Assembly (NCBI GenBank): GCA_910588885.1
Contig: CAJUSQ010000006.1
Coordinates: 1-59,650, forward strand
Direction: 5' to 3'
Source: an uncultured Lachnospiraceae bacterium
GTDB lineage: Bacteria; Bacillota; Clostridia; Lachnospirales; Lachnospiraceae
DNA: 59,650 bases
In this document: piece after piece, positions 51,556 to 59,650 of the stretch
Layout: each line of letters begins with the position of its first letter
Numbering within the stretch: the first letter of the stretch is position 1
Notes under the pieces: model-generated
The model's input: only the letters and a program-made list of their open reading frames with translations
What the model was told of the DNA's origin: nothing
The model's database searches: none
Position numbers and translations under genes: made by a program

Positions 51556-52947
51556 GATTCATATGACGTAATTATTATCGGTGCAGGGCCTTCCGGCATT
51601 TTTTGTGCCTATGAGCTGATTCACGCAAAACCGGGCCTTCGGATTCTGATGGTGGAAAAAGGCAGGAGAATTGAAGAACGGCAGTGTCCCAAGCGGAAGA
51701 CCAAGGTGTGCGTGGGCTGCCAGCCCTGTTCGATTACCACGGGCTTTGCGGGAGCCGGGGCTTTTTCCGACGGAAAGCTGTCCCTTTCCCCGGATGTGGG
51801 CGGAAACCTTCCGAAGATCCTGGGGTATGACGAAGCCCTGAAGCTGATCCGGGAATCGGATGATATTTATCTGAAATTCGGAGCAGATACCAAGGTATAT
51901 GGCGTAGACCGGGAGGAAGCGGTGCGGGAGATCCGGAAAAAGGCCATCAATGCCAACCTGAAGCTGATTGAATGTCCCATCCGGCATCTGGGAACCGAGG
52001 AAGGCTATAAGATCTACAGCCGCCTGCAGGAACACCTGCTGGAAATGGGCGTTGAGATGAAATTCGGAACAATGGTTAAGGATATCCTGGTGGAAGATAT
52101 AGCAGCAAAAGGCGTGGTGACCGACAAGGGAGAAACGTATCACGCTTCCGAGGTTGTCAGTGCGGTAGGCCGGGAAGGGGCCCACTGGTTTGCCCGCCTC
52201 TGCGAGGAAAAGGGTGTGGCTACGGAGGTAGGAACCGTAGATATCGGGGTACGGGTGGAGGTTAGGGACGAGGTCATGGAATTTTTGAATCAGAACCTCT
52301 ACGAAGCCAAACTGGTGTTCCATACCCCCACCTTTGACGACAAAGTGCGGACCTTCTGCACCAACCCTTCGGGGGAAGTAGCGACGGAATATTACGACGA
52401 CGGCCTTGCGGTGGTAAACGGCCACGCCTATAAGTCCCAGGATCTGAAGACCAATAATACTAATTTTGCGCTGCTGGTTTCCAAGAATTTTACAAAGCCC
52501 TTCAAGACCCCCATTGCCTATGGAAAACAGATTGCCCAGCTTTCCAATATGCTCTGCGACGGCAGGATTCTGGTGCAGACCTTCGGGGATCTGAAGCGGG
52601 GCAGGCGTACTACGGAAGAACGGCTGTGCCGGAATAACCTGATTCCTACCTTGAAGGATGCGGTCCCGGGAGATTTGTCCCTGGTATTCCCCCACCGGAT
52701 TATGGTGGACATTGTGGAAATGCTGGAAGCCCTGGACAAGGTGACGCCGGGCATTGCCAGTGACGAAACGCTTCTGTACGGCGTGGAAGTGAAATTTTAT
52801 TCCAACAAAGTAGTGGTGAACCGGGAGTTTGAAACCAATATCCGGGGACTGTTTGCCATCGGGGACGGGGCCTCCGTAACCCGGGGCCTGCAGCAGGCGT
52901 CGGCCAACGGGATCAGCGTGGCCCGCAGTTTGCTGCAGCGTTTGTAA
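51553..52947 (+). CDS. FAD-dependent oxidoreductase, COG2509 type
   Basis: A 464-residue flavoprotein. The FAD-binding start is DVIIIGAGPSGIFCAYEL, followed by a cysteine cluster (QCPKRKTKVCVGCQPC) and GAGAFSDGKLSL. The C-terminal FAD loop is FAIGDGASVTRGLQQASANG. These are typical of the uncharacterised COG2509 dehydrogenases. The Cys cluster could bind an Fe-S centre. Its ribosome site is the second copy of a 22-bp duplication. Confidence 0.88.
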   Translation: MDSYDVIIIGAGPSGIFCAYELIHAKPGLRILMVEKGRRIEERQCPKRKTKVCVGCQPCSITTGFAGAGAFSDGKLSLSPDVGGNLPKILGYDEALKLIRESDDIYLKFGADTKVYGVDREEAVREIRKKAINANLKLIECPIRHLGTEEGYKIYSRLQEHLLEMGVEMKFGTMVKDILVEDIAAKGVVTDKGETYHASEVVSAVGREGAHWFARLCEEKGVATEVGTVDIGVRVEVRDEVMEFLNQNLYEAKLVFHTPTFDDKVRTFCTNPSGEVATEYYDDGLAVVNGHAYKSQDLKTNNTNFALLVSKNFTKPFKTPIAYGKQIAQLSNMLCDGRILVQTFGDLKRGRRTTEERLCRNNLIPTLKDAVPGDLSLVFPHRIMVDIVEMLEALDKVTPGIASDETLLYGVEVKFYSNKVVVNREFETNIRGLFAIGDGASVTRGLQQASANGISVARSLLQRL

Positions 52948-52991
52948 AAAGGGACGTACTACAACGGAAGGACAAATGAAGGATACGAAAC

Positions 52992-53984
52992 ATGAGAGGA
53001 AACAGACAAAGAAAGGCGGCCCTGGCGCTGGCTATTTGTGCATTGCTTTGGCTGGCAGGCTGCCGGTTTGGAAAAACAGAAGTGGTGTTTACATCCAATC
53101 TTTCGGAAAACGATGTATTTGTAATCAATGACAGGATCTGTTCCCTGGCGGAAGCCAAGGTATTTCTGACCAATTATCAGAATCTGTACGGGACGGTGTA
53201 CGGCATTAATTTGTGGGAGCATGATTTCGGGGACAACAGCCTGAAACAATATGTGAAAGATTTAACGATTTCCCAGCTGGCACAGATCGTAAGCATGGAT
53301 TTTTTGGCGGAGCAGCAGGAAATTTCCTTGAGCGAAGAGGAGCTGCGTCAGGTGGAACGGGCGGCAAAGGATTATTACAAATCCCTGTCCAAAGAGGAAA
53401 TCCGTTACATGGGCGTGGACGAAACGGTGATTTCGGATTTGTACCGTCAGTACGGCCTGGCAAACAAGCTCTATACCCAGCTGACGGCTGATATTAATGA
53501 GGAGGTCAGTGATGACGAGGCCCGGGTAATGGAGGCATACAGGATTTTTGTTTCCACCCAGGAGAAGGCCAATAAAGTAACGGAGGGCCTTCAGGCCGGA
53601 GCCGATTTCCTGACCCTGGCCAGCTCCTATAACGAAGAAAGCCAGGCGGAAATTACCTTTGGCAGAGGGACGCTTCCGGCAGAGGTGGAAACCGTTGCCT
53701 TTGGCCTGGAACCGGAAGGGATCAGCGAAGCCATCCAGACGGAAACGGGCTGGTATTTTATCAAATGCATCAGCAATTACAACCAGGAGCTGACCGATGA
53801 AAATAAGCAGGTGATTTTAGAGCGGCGCAGGAAGGAAGCCTTTGACGACGTATACGAAGCCTTTGTGGAGACGCTTTCCTCCGAATTTAACCAGGAGCTT
53901 TGGGACAGCATAGAGATTGAAGCGGATGCCAATATCAAAACCAAGAGCTTTTTTGAAACCTATGAAAAGTTCTGCAAGTGGTAA
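52992..53984 (+). CDS. PrsA-like peptidyl-prolyl isomerase lipoprotein
   Basis: A 330-residue exported foldase. The signal peptide ends in LAGC (Cys24). A helical SurA/PrsA-type N-terminal part (about 60-170: LSEEELRQVERAAKDYYKSL) precedes a parvulin-type domain (about 180-275: AYRIFVSTQEKANKV, LASSYNEES, FGRGTLP, SEAIQTETGWYFIKC). It would help fold secreted proteins at the membrane-wall interface. AAGGA lies 8 bases before ATG 52992. Confidence 0.88.
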   Translation: MRGNRQRKAALALAICALLWLAGCRFGKTEVVFTSNLSENDVFVINDRICSLAEAKVFLTNYQNLYGTVYGINLWEHDFGDNSLKQYVKDLTISQLAQIVSMDFLAEQQEISLSEEELRQVERAAKDYYKSLSKEEIRYMGVDETVISDLYRQYGLANKLYTQLTADINEEVSDDEARVMEAYRIFVSTQEKANKVTEGLQAGADFLTLASSYNEESQAEITFGRGTLPAEVETVAFGLEPEGISEAIQTETGWYFIKCISNYNQELTDENKQVILERRRKEAFDDVYEAFVETLSSEFNQELWDSIEIEADANIKTKSFFETYEKFCKW

Positions 53985-54020
53985 AAAGCCGTAAGGAATA
54001 AAACGGCTTATGGAAAAAAA

Positions 54021-54072
54021 GAAGGCCAAAGCAGCGTTCTGCCATCGGGCAGGGCTGCTTTGGCCTTCTTTG
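54021..54072. terminator. bidirectional terminator between the PrsA-like gene and pncB
   Basis: GAAGGCCAAAGCAGC (54021-54035) pairs perfectly with GCTGCTTTGGCCTTC (54054-54068). A-tract AAAAAAA on the left and TTTG on the right allow termination of both convergent genes. Confidence 0.85.
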
Positions 54073-54087
54073 ATTATGATGTGCCGG

Positions 54088-55545
54088 TTACTCGTTCTTA
54101 TTACTCATCTCGTCAAACAGTTTTGTTTTCATCTGATACAGCTGATCAGACAGATCCACGTAGATGTGATGGGGATTTACAAATCGCTTGGTTTCATTCC
54201 AGAGGGTGTCCTTTTCCCGGGTGCAGTAAGCCTGGATGTCCATAACCGAAGGGCTTTCGTAGACGCATTGCCCGTTTTGGAAAACAGGTACCAAAAGCTC
54301 CCGCAGGGTGTAGCTTCCGCCCTTTAAGCGTGTCTTCTTCCAGGTTTCCAGGGGATCGAAAAGCCGGAGATCCCGGGATTCGTCAAAGGTTTCCCCTACC
54401 AGGCAGATCAAATCGGCTTTTACCTTGCCGGAGGCTTTTTCATAGACCCGGTAAACCGTCTTGTTGCCGGGATTCGTGACCTTCTCGGTATTCTCGGACA
54501 GCTTGATCTTCGGAACGAAGACGCCGTCCTCGTTTTGAATGGCAGCCAGCTTGTAGACACCGCCGAAGGCAGGGCAGTCCCTGGAGGTAATCAGGTTGGT
54601 GCCCACTCCCCAGGAGGTAATTGTGGCTCCCTGAAGCTTCAGGCTCTCGATTAAGTATTCGTCCAGATCGTTGGAGGCGGAAATGACCGCATCCGGAAAG
54701 CCTGCCGCATCCAGCATCTTACGGGCCTTTTTGGAAAGATAGGCCAAATCGCCGCTGTCCATCCGAATGCCGTAAAAGGTAAGGGGGATTCCGGCCTCCT
54801 TCTGTTCCTGAAATACCCGGATGGCATTGGGAATGCCGGATTTCAGCGTATCATAAGTATCCACCAACAGGATACAGGCGGAAGGATACAGATCGGCATA
54901 AGTCTTAAAAGCCGTATATTCATCGGGAAAGCTCATAATCCAGCTGTGGGCATGGGTCCCTCTTACAGGGATATCGAACATTTGTCCGGCAAGAACATTG
55001 GAGGTAGCGACACAGCCGCCGATCACTGCCGCCCTGGCGCCATAGGTGCCGGAATCAGGTCCCTGGGCCCGCCGCAGGCCGAATTCCATAACGCCGTCCC
55101 CCTGGGCCGCGTAGCATACCCGGGCGGCCTTGGTGGCGATTAAGCTCTGATGGTTGATGATGTTCAAAATGGCCGTTTCGATTAGCTGGGCTTCCATAAT
55201 CGGCGCAATTACCTTAATTAAAGGTTCCCGGGGAAAAATTACGGTGCCCTCGGGAATGGCGTAGATATTGCCGGAAAATTGAAAGCTGCTTAAATATTCC
55301 AGGAAATCTTCTTCAAAAATGCCCAGGCTTCGGAGATATTGAATGTCGTCCTGGTCAAAATGCAGATGCTTGATGTAGTCGATGACCTGCTCTAACCCGG
55401 CACAGACGGCGTAGCCCCCGTCGGAGGGGTTGCAGCGGTAAAAAGCGTCAAAGACCACCATTTCCCGGTTTTTGGTCTTAAAATAACCCTGCATCATGGT
55501 CAGTTCATACAGATCGGTCAGCAATGTCAGATTCAGTGTACTCAT
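54088..55545 (-). CDS. pncB: nicotinate phosphoribosyltransferase
   Basis: A 485-residue NAD-salvage enzyme making nicotinate mononucleotide from nicotinate and PRPP. Seen: LLTDLYELTMMQGYF at the start, EFGLRRAQGPDSG and the phosphate-binding GTHAHSW, RMDSGDLAYL, ASNDLDEYLIESL, and SWGVGTNLITS. The N-terminus aligns with family starts, yet no ribosome site precedes ATG 55545. It has a long, GC-rich leader (see 55546-55720) and is the only minus-strand gene in this part. Confidence 0.93.
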   Translation of the reverse strand: MSTLNLTLLTDLYELTMMQGYFKTKNREMVVFDAFYRCNPSDGGYAVCAGLEQVIDYIKHLHFDQDDIQYLRSLGIFEEDFLEYLSSFQFSGNIYAIPEGTVIFPREPLIKVIAPIMEAQLIETAILNIINHQSLIATKAARVCYAAQGDGVMEFGLRRAQGPDSGTYGARAAVIGGCVATSNVLAGQMFDIPVRGTHAHSWIMSFPDEYTAFKTYADLYPSACILLVDTYDTLKSGIPNAIRVFQEQKEAGIPLTFYGIRMDSGDLAYLSKKARKMLDAAGFPDAVISASNDLDEYLIESLKLQGATITSWGVGTNLITSRDCPAFGGVYKLAAIQNEDGVFVPKIKLSENTEKVTNPGNKTVYRVYEKASGKVKADLICLVGETFDESRDLRLFDPLETWKKTRLKGGSYTLRELLVPVFQNGQCVYESPSVMDIQAYCTREKDTLWNETKRFVNPHHIYVDLSDQLYQMKTKLFDEMSNKNE

Positions 55546-55714
55546 AGGCTAGTTTCGGCACGGGCCAGGGCTGCCGGAGTTTGCCCCAAAGGGATTCCCA
55601 CAGCCCGTTTTGGCCCGGCGGGGCAGTCTGCCCCACTCCTCTCGTGTTTTTTCGCTGCGGTTTTGCTTTTTTGCAAAAGGCCGTATCCGGCAGCATAAAG
55701 CAGCTTTTTTCCCC

Positions 55715-55742
55715 ATTATACCCCTTTTTTCGAAAAGTGCAA
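55715..55742 (-). promoter_or_regulatory. SigA-type promoter of pncB
   Basis: On the minus strand: TTGCAC (55742-55737), 16 bases, TATAAT (55720-55715). It would give a leader of about 160 bases. Confidence 0.65.
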
Positions 55743-55902
55743 TCATATTTCCGATGAAAATGTGAATTCTTTGTTACAGGTCTTTTATTTTCCGCAGAAA
55801 TATGGTATCTTTATATATTGTGAAAGCCTGTTTCTGGGGAAAGGGTTTAGGAGCAGGAAAAAGCGGACGGCCCTTTTGGGTATGGCTGCAGAATAAGCGT
55901 AT

Positions 55903-55932
55903 GGAAACTGTTCCCCTTTGGGAACGGTTTTC
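55903..55932 (+). other. hairpin in the leader of the trigger-factor-like gene
   Basis: GAAACTGTTCCC (55904-55915) pairs with GGGAACGGTTTT (55920-55931) with loop CTTT and wobble pairs at two positions. It lies 26 bases before the start codon. TTTTC follows, so it could be a weak attenuator. Confidence 0.5.
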
Positions 55933-55957
55933 GCGAATCAGAAAGGTATGATATAGA

Positions 55958-57070
55958 ATGAAGAAAAAATTATTGATTTTGTGGTTGGGACTTTGCATGG
56001 CAGTTATGGCAGCCGGATGCGGAAAGGAAAAAGCAGAAGGGGATTCCAACGAGGATACCCAAAAGGAAGAAGGCCAGGATCAGGAAGAAGCGAAAGAAGG
56101 CGTGACCCTGGGAGAGTATAAGGGACTGGATCTTACCCTGGAGAATCCGGAGATTACGGATGAAGATGTAAAAGCATACATTGAAAGTATTCTTTTGCGG
56201 ACTCCTTCCTATACGCCCACAGATAAGACGGTAGTAGAAAACGGAGACTGCGTCAATATTGATTACGAAGGGCTTTTGGACGGGGTGGCTTTTGACCGGG
56301 GTTCCGCTACCAACCAGGTGCTGGAGATCGGCTCTCACAATTTTATTGAAGGCTTTGAAGAAGGTCTGATCGGCGCCAATGTAGGGGATACGAAAGCGTT
56401 GAATCTGAGTTTTCCGGATCCCTATAATCCCAATCCGGCTCTGGCCGGGAAACCGGTGGTATTCAATGTGAAGGTAAACAGCATTGTGGAAAAGCAGGAG
56501 ATGACCTATGAAGACCTTACCGACGAGTATGTGTCCGCTAATTTCGGTATGGAGACTGTAGAGGCTTATAAAGCAAGCGTGAAGGAAAGCCTGGTCAGCA
56601 GCAGCGCCAATTATTCCCAGAGCAACACCCGGACGGTTGCGATTGAGAAGCTTCAGGAAGTTTGCACCGTAAACGGAATCCCTCAGGATGTGATGGAGGA
56701 ACGGATTGCGAAATATAAAGACCAGGTGCTGCAGATGTGCGAGAGCCAGGGGATGGAGCTGTCCGACTATCTGGCCCAGTATCAGACCTCGGAAGAAGAT
56801 TTCAACGCCCAGGCAGAAGAATATGTGCGGAAAAATGTCGGATTCGAAATGATTGTCCAGGCCATCGCGGAGAAGGAAGGCATCAAGGCCGAGGGTGAGG
56901 AATACGAAAGCTTCCTTTCCGAAATGATAACGAATAACAACTTTGAAACAAAAGAAGCGTTGTTCGAACAGTATGGCGAAGAATATATTAAGACGATTTA
57001 CCTTGGAAATAAGGTTGTGGATTTTGTAATAGAACATGCCAAAGGAGCCGAAGCCAGTCAGGAGGAGTAG
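55958..57070 (+). CDS. trigger-factor-like FKBP lipoprotein
   Basis: A 370-residue exported protein. The signal peptide ends in AAGC (Cys21), with an acidic tether to about residue 45. The PPIase FKBP domain (about 85-175: VNIDYEGLLDGVAFDRGS, then IEGFEEGLIGANVGD) is followed by the C-terminal trigger-factor chaperone arm (about 180-355). The ribosome-binding tail domain of cytosolic trigger factor is missing and replaced by the lipoprotein signal, so it is an extracytoplasmic foldase. ATG 55958 follows GAAAGG; its neighbours are unrelated enzymes. Confidence 0.88.
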   Translation: MKKKLLILWLGLCMAVMAAGCGKEKAEGDSNEDTQKEEGQDQEEAKEGVTLGEYKGLDLTLENPEITDEDVKAYIESILLRTPSYTPTDKTVVENGDCVNIDYEGLLDGVAFDRGSATNQVLEIGSHNFIEGFEEGLIGANVGDTKALNLSFPDPYNPNPALAGKPVVFNVKVNSIVEKQEMTYEDLTDEYVSANFGMETVEAYKASVKESLVSSSANYSQSNTRTVAIEKLQEVCTVNGIPQDVMEERIAKYKDQVLQMCESQGMELSDYLAQYQTSEEDFNAQAEEYVRKNVGFEMIVQAIAEKEGIKAEGEEYESFLSEMITNNNFETKEALFEQYGEEYIKTIYLGNKVVDFVIEHAKGAEASQEE

Positions 57071-57149
57071 TCTTTGCTTCGCCGGGCGCCGGCAATGGTC
57101 CGCAGGATTTGAGGAAGAAAGAGTTTAGTTTGAAAAAGGAGATTGTACC

Positions 57150-58541
57150 ATGGAACTGATTAACATCAAGGAATTATACCGGAACCGGGAAGCATATTTC
57201 AATCAGACAGTGGAGATATGCGGCTGGGTCCGCAGTATCCGGAATTCCAAGACGTTCGGATTTATTGTAATCAATGACGGAACGTTTTTTGAGCCCCTGC
57301 AGGTGGTTTATTCCCAGGAGCTTGCGAATTTTGCAGAAATAGAAAAGCTGAATGTGGGAGCGGCGATGATTGTGAAGGGAACGCTTGTTCCTACTCCGGA
57401 AGCAAAGCAGCCCTTTGAAGTGCAGGCGTTGGAAATTACGGTGGAGGGGGCGTCCACGCCGGACTATCCTTTGCAGAAAAAGCGTCACAGCTTTGAATAC
57501 CTGCGGACGATTTCCCACCTAAGGCCCCGGACCAATACGTTCCAGGCCGTATTCCGGGTACGTTCCCTGATCGCCTATGCCATTCACAAGTTTTTCCAGG
57601 AGCGGGATTTTGTCTATGTGCATACGCCGCTGATTACCGGAAGCGACTGTGAGGGGGCAGGCGAGATGTTCCAGGTGACAACCCTGGATCTGGCGAATCC
57701 GCCCCGCCGGGAAGACGGTACCGTGGACTTTAGCCAGGACTTTTTCGGCAAGCCTACGAACCTGACGGTCAGCGGCCAGCTGAACGGGGAAACCTATGCC
57801 ATGGCATTCCGGAATATTTACACCTTTGGCCCCACCTTCCGGGCAGAGAATTCCAATACCACCCGCCATGCGGCGGAGTTCTGGATGATTGAGCCGGAAA
57901 TCGCTTTTGCAGACCTGAAGGATGATATGATGCTGGCAGAAAGCATGCTGAAATATATTATCCGGTTCGTACTGGAGCAGGCCCCGGAGGAGATGCAGTT
58001 TTTCCACAACTTTGTGGACAAAGGGCTTTTGGACCGGCTGAACCATGTGCTGAATTCTGATTTCGGCCATGTTACCTATACGGAGGCCATTGAGATTTTA
58101 GAGAAAAACAACGATAAATTTGAATACAAGGTTTCCTGGGGGGCGGATCTGCAGACCGAGCACGAACGCTATCTGACCGAAGAAGTCTACAAGCGTCCGG
58201 TATTTGTGACGGATTATCCCAAGGAGATCAAAGCATTCTATATGAAGCTGAACGAGGACGGGAAGACGGTGGCGGCTATGGACTGCCTGGTACCCGGCAT
58301 CGGGGAAATTATTGGCGGCAGCCAGAGAGAGGATGACTATGAAAAGCTCTGCGCCCGGATTGAGGAGCTGGGCCTTCAGAAGGAGGACTATGACTTTTAT
58401 CTGGATCTGCGGAAATATGGTTCGGCAAGACATGCCGGGTTCGGACTGGGCTTCGAACGCTGCGTCATGTATCTGACCGGAATGGGGAATATCCGGGATG
58501 TGATCCCCTTCCCCCGTACGGTGAAAAACTGTGAATTATAA
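57150..58541 (+). CDS. asnS: asparagine--tRNA ligase
   Basis: A 463-residue class IIb aminoacyl-tRNA synthetase. The OB-fold anticodon domain (about 15-110: VEICGWVRSIRNSKTFGF) precedes the catalytic core. Motif 2 is FRAENSNTTRHAAEFWMIEPE-like, with EGAGEMFQV ahead of it; motif 3 is FGLGFERCVMYLTGM. Charges tRNA-Asn with asparagine directly. AAAGGAGA precedes the start, and a terminator follows. Confidence 0.95.
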   Translation: MELINIKELYRNREAYFNQTVEICGWVRSIRNSKTFGFIVINDGTFFEPLQVVYSQELANFAEIEKLNVGAAMIVKGTLVPTPEAKQPFEVQALEITVEGASTPDYPLQKKRHSFEYLRTISHLRPRTNTFQAVFRVRSLIAYAIHKFFQERDFVYVHTPLITGSDCEGAGEMFQVTTLDLANPPRREDGTVDFSQDFFGKPTNLTVSGQLNGETYAMAFRNIYTFGPTFRAENSNTTRHAAEFWMIEPEIAFADLKDDMMLAESMLKYIIRFVLEQAPEEMQFFHNFVDKGLLDRLNHVLNSDFGHVTYTEAIEILEKNNDKFEYKVSWGADLQTEHERYLTEEVYKRPVFVTDYPKEIKAFYMKLNEDGKTVAAMDCLVPGIGEIIGGSQREDDYEKLCARIEELGLQKEDYDFYLDLRKYGSARHAGFGLGFERCVMYLTGMGNIRDVIPFPRTVKNCEL

Positions 58542-58590
58542 ACAGTAAATGGGCAGGTGCAGCAGTACTGCCGAATAAATCAAAGAAAAG

Positions 58591-58635
58591 AGCCGGAAGG
58601 CCGCGAATGTGAAAGAGCGGCATTCCGGCTTTTAC
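58591..58635 (+). terminator. intrinsic terminator after asnS
   Basis: AGCCGGAAGGCCGC (58591-58604) pairs with GCGGCATTCCGGCT (58617-58630) with one mismatch, then TTT. Confidence 0.8.
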
Positions 58636-58817
58636 TCTATATGTTTCTATCCTGTTTGCCAACGATTTCCGGAACGGCCCATTGGGACATGCTGTCGAAT
58701 TATGAGAAAAATCAGCCCTTTTTTCACAAAAAATGGCGTTCCAAAAGAAGAGATATTATGGGATGATAGATTCCAGAAAGAAGCCAATGGCTGTAGCAAA
58801 AAGGAGGAAATTGTGAT

Positions 58818-59609
58818 ATGGCAAAAAACACAAAATTTTTAAGGTACGGGATCACGCTTACCGTGTTGGGGATTGTTTATATGTTCCTGTACTCAGGTCT
58901 GCAAAATGACCAGATCAACATTATCCAGGGGTTCAGTGCCTGGGACGGAAATGCTACGATGGCGCCGATGACGGTGGGGAACTTTGCCTGTATTCTGCTG
59001 ACATTTATTTACGGAACGTTGTTTATTAAATTCGGCGTCCGTAAGACGATGATTCCGGTTATGCTGCTTTCCGCATTGGGCTGCCTGGGAATCGCACTTG
59101 CAAACGGACTTCGGGTAAATAGCGGGGAAGGGAATTACGGACTGTATTTTGGATCTTTGTTGTTAGTCAGATGTGCCTGTATGATATTGCAGATGGGAGG
59201 CTTCATGCTGGTAGCAAACTGGTTTATCCGGTTCCGGGGAAGGATCATGGGAATCGTGACGGTAGGAAGCCCGCTGTTTTCCGTAATCGGAACTGCCGGA
59301 ATGAGCAATGTCATTGAGAAGAATTTCGGCGGCGACTATCGTCCCTTCTATGTGGGGATTGCGGTTCTGACCGTGCTTGTAGCACTTGTGACCTGGCTTT
59401 TGTTAAAGGATACCACGGAAGAGGCAGGACTGTATCCGGACGGTGCGGACCGGGCGCCGGCTTCGGAAGGGGTTTCCGATGAAGTAACGCTTACGGTTGG
59501 GGAAGTATTGGCTTCCAAGAAAGGCTGGCAGCTGATCATTTCCTTTGGCGCTTTCCAGTTTATCATTAATGCCTGTATGGCTTCTATGGTGGTGCGTTTG
59601 TTGAGGTAA
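58818..59609 (+). CDS. MFS transporter, N-terminal part only (truncated)
   Basis: A 263-residue frame encoding the first half of a major-facilitator (OFA-like) transporter. About seven membrane helices are visible (ITLTVLGIVYMFLYSGL; NFACILLTFIYGTLFIKFG followed by VRKTM; LLVRCACMILQMGGF), then the central loop and one more helix (IISFGAFQFIINACMA). Full members are about 400-430 residues. The frame ends abruptly after VVRLLR at a stop lying inside a 13-bp inverted repeat, so the gene is probably interrupted by an insertion. AAGGAGG precedes the start. Confidence 0.75.
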   Translation: MAKNTKFLRYGITLTVLGIVYMFLYSGLQNDQINIIQGFSAWDGNATMAPMTVGNFACILLTFIYGTLFIKFGVRKTMIPVMLLSALGCLGIALANGLRVNSGEGNYGLYFGSLLLVRCACMILQMGGFMLVANWFIRFRGRIMGIVTVGSPLFSVIGTAGMSNVIEKNFGGDYRPFYVGIAVLTVLVALVTWLLLKDTTEEAGLYPDGADRAPASEGVSDEVTLTVGEVLASKKGWQLIISFGAFQFIINACMASMVVRLLR

Positions 59610-59649
59610 GATAACGATACCTTTTTTGCAGAGGGTGTTATCTTACCTC
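59603..59649. repeat. 13-bp inverted repeat at the truncation point of the MFS gene
   Basis: GAGGTAAGATAAC (59603-59615) and GTTATCTTACCTC (59637-59649) are perfect inverted copies separated by 21 bases. The left arm contains the premature stop. It could be the end of an insertion element (subterminal hairpin or paired ends of a miniature element) running off the window; the family was not recognised. Confidence 0.7.
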
Positions 59650-59650
59650 T

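Larger units (their letters stand above)
55546..55957. other. gene-free stretch: structured pncB leader and divergent promoters
   Basis: About 412 bases without a credible gene. The left 160 bases are the pncB leader (minus strand), rich in inverted repeats such as GGGGCA-GAC-TGCCCC and GGGAATCCC. Beyond the pncB promoter (55715-55742) is a 5' region of the trigger-factor-like gene, with a TGGTATCTT extended -10 at 55803-55811 and a hairpin at 55903-55932. No known riboswitch was recognised. Confidence 0.6.

Noticed and set aside
55505..55696. 63-codon minus-strand frame in the pncB leader, overlapping the pncB start in another frame
   Set aside because: Its ATG has no ribosome site and the peptide looks like translated GC-rich leader. 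Kept only as a possible coupling element, not called as a gene.

Overview
The window looks like a chromosomal segment of a spore-forming, Gram-positive anaerobe of the Clostridia, most likely a gut Lachnospiraceae. The evidence is dipicolinate synthase genes (spore core), strong AGGAGG-type ribosome sites, TTGACA/TATAAT-type promoters, AddAB instead of RecBCD, many small lipoproteins, and families I associate with Lachnospiraceae (FlxA-like coiled-coil proteins, a DUF6033-type protein, DUF6320, Cys-rich DxNGDGxCDHC repeats). I see no phage, plasmid, CRISPR array, rRNA or tRNA. The only sign of a possible insertion is at the extreme right end.

Layout. 1-7.2 kb: a repeat-bearing lipoprotein, an ECF-type sigma factor with a C-terminal extension, a DUF2461 protein, a MecA-type class B penicillin-binding protein, then metY (O-acetylhomoserine sulfhydrylase) with its own consensus promoter, overlapped by a dyad, and an Rrf2-family regulator with three cysteines. 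7.2-10.7 kb, minus strand: dpaA-dpaB-asnB, a probable sporulation operon behind a SigK-like promoter. 10.7-13.8 kb: a three-gene cassette of condensation/acyltransferase-like protein, zinc-ribbon membrane protein and HSL-type esterase. 14 kb: a small protein made of nine 15-residue coiled-coil repeats. 14.8-21.2 kb: a complete oligopeptide ABC transporter (oppA, B, C, D, F). 21.3-28.2 kb: an orphan chemoreceptor, a small protein, then an AgrA/AgrC-like two-component system interleaved with three signal-less coiled-coil or charged proteins. This is the best candidate here for an undescribed system.

28.4-30.2 kb: a large protein with a pRiA4b ORF-3-like C-terminus. 30.3-39 kb: a surface group, consisting of a 1846-residue M60-type metallopeptidase carrying a dockerin-like module, a membrane-anchored protein with a cohesin-like N-terminal domain plus FIVAR, Lgt, and a secreted protein of ten Cys/Asp repeats. 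This suggests a one-enzyme cell-surface assembly for host glycoproteins. 39-53 kb: housekeeping genes (YdcF-like, Dus, DMT exporter, PepF, AddB, AddA, Maf, FAD oxidoreductase). 53-58.6 kb: two extracytoplasmic foldase-type lipoproteins (PrsA-like and trigger-factor-like) around nicotinate phosphoribosyltransferase, then asnS. The window ends in a truncated MFS transporter whose stop codon lies inside a 13-bp inverted repeat.

A recurring theme is local tandem duplication. Coding repeats of 30, 36 and 45 bp occur, and two near-identical micro-duplications (35 bp and 22 bp) each double a ribosome-binding site. One of these creates a 13-codon minigene overlapping the start of the LytTR regulator.
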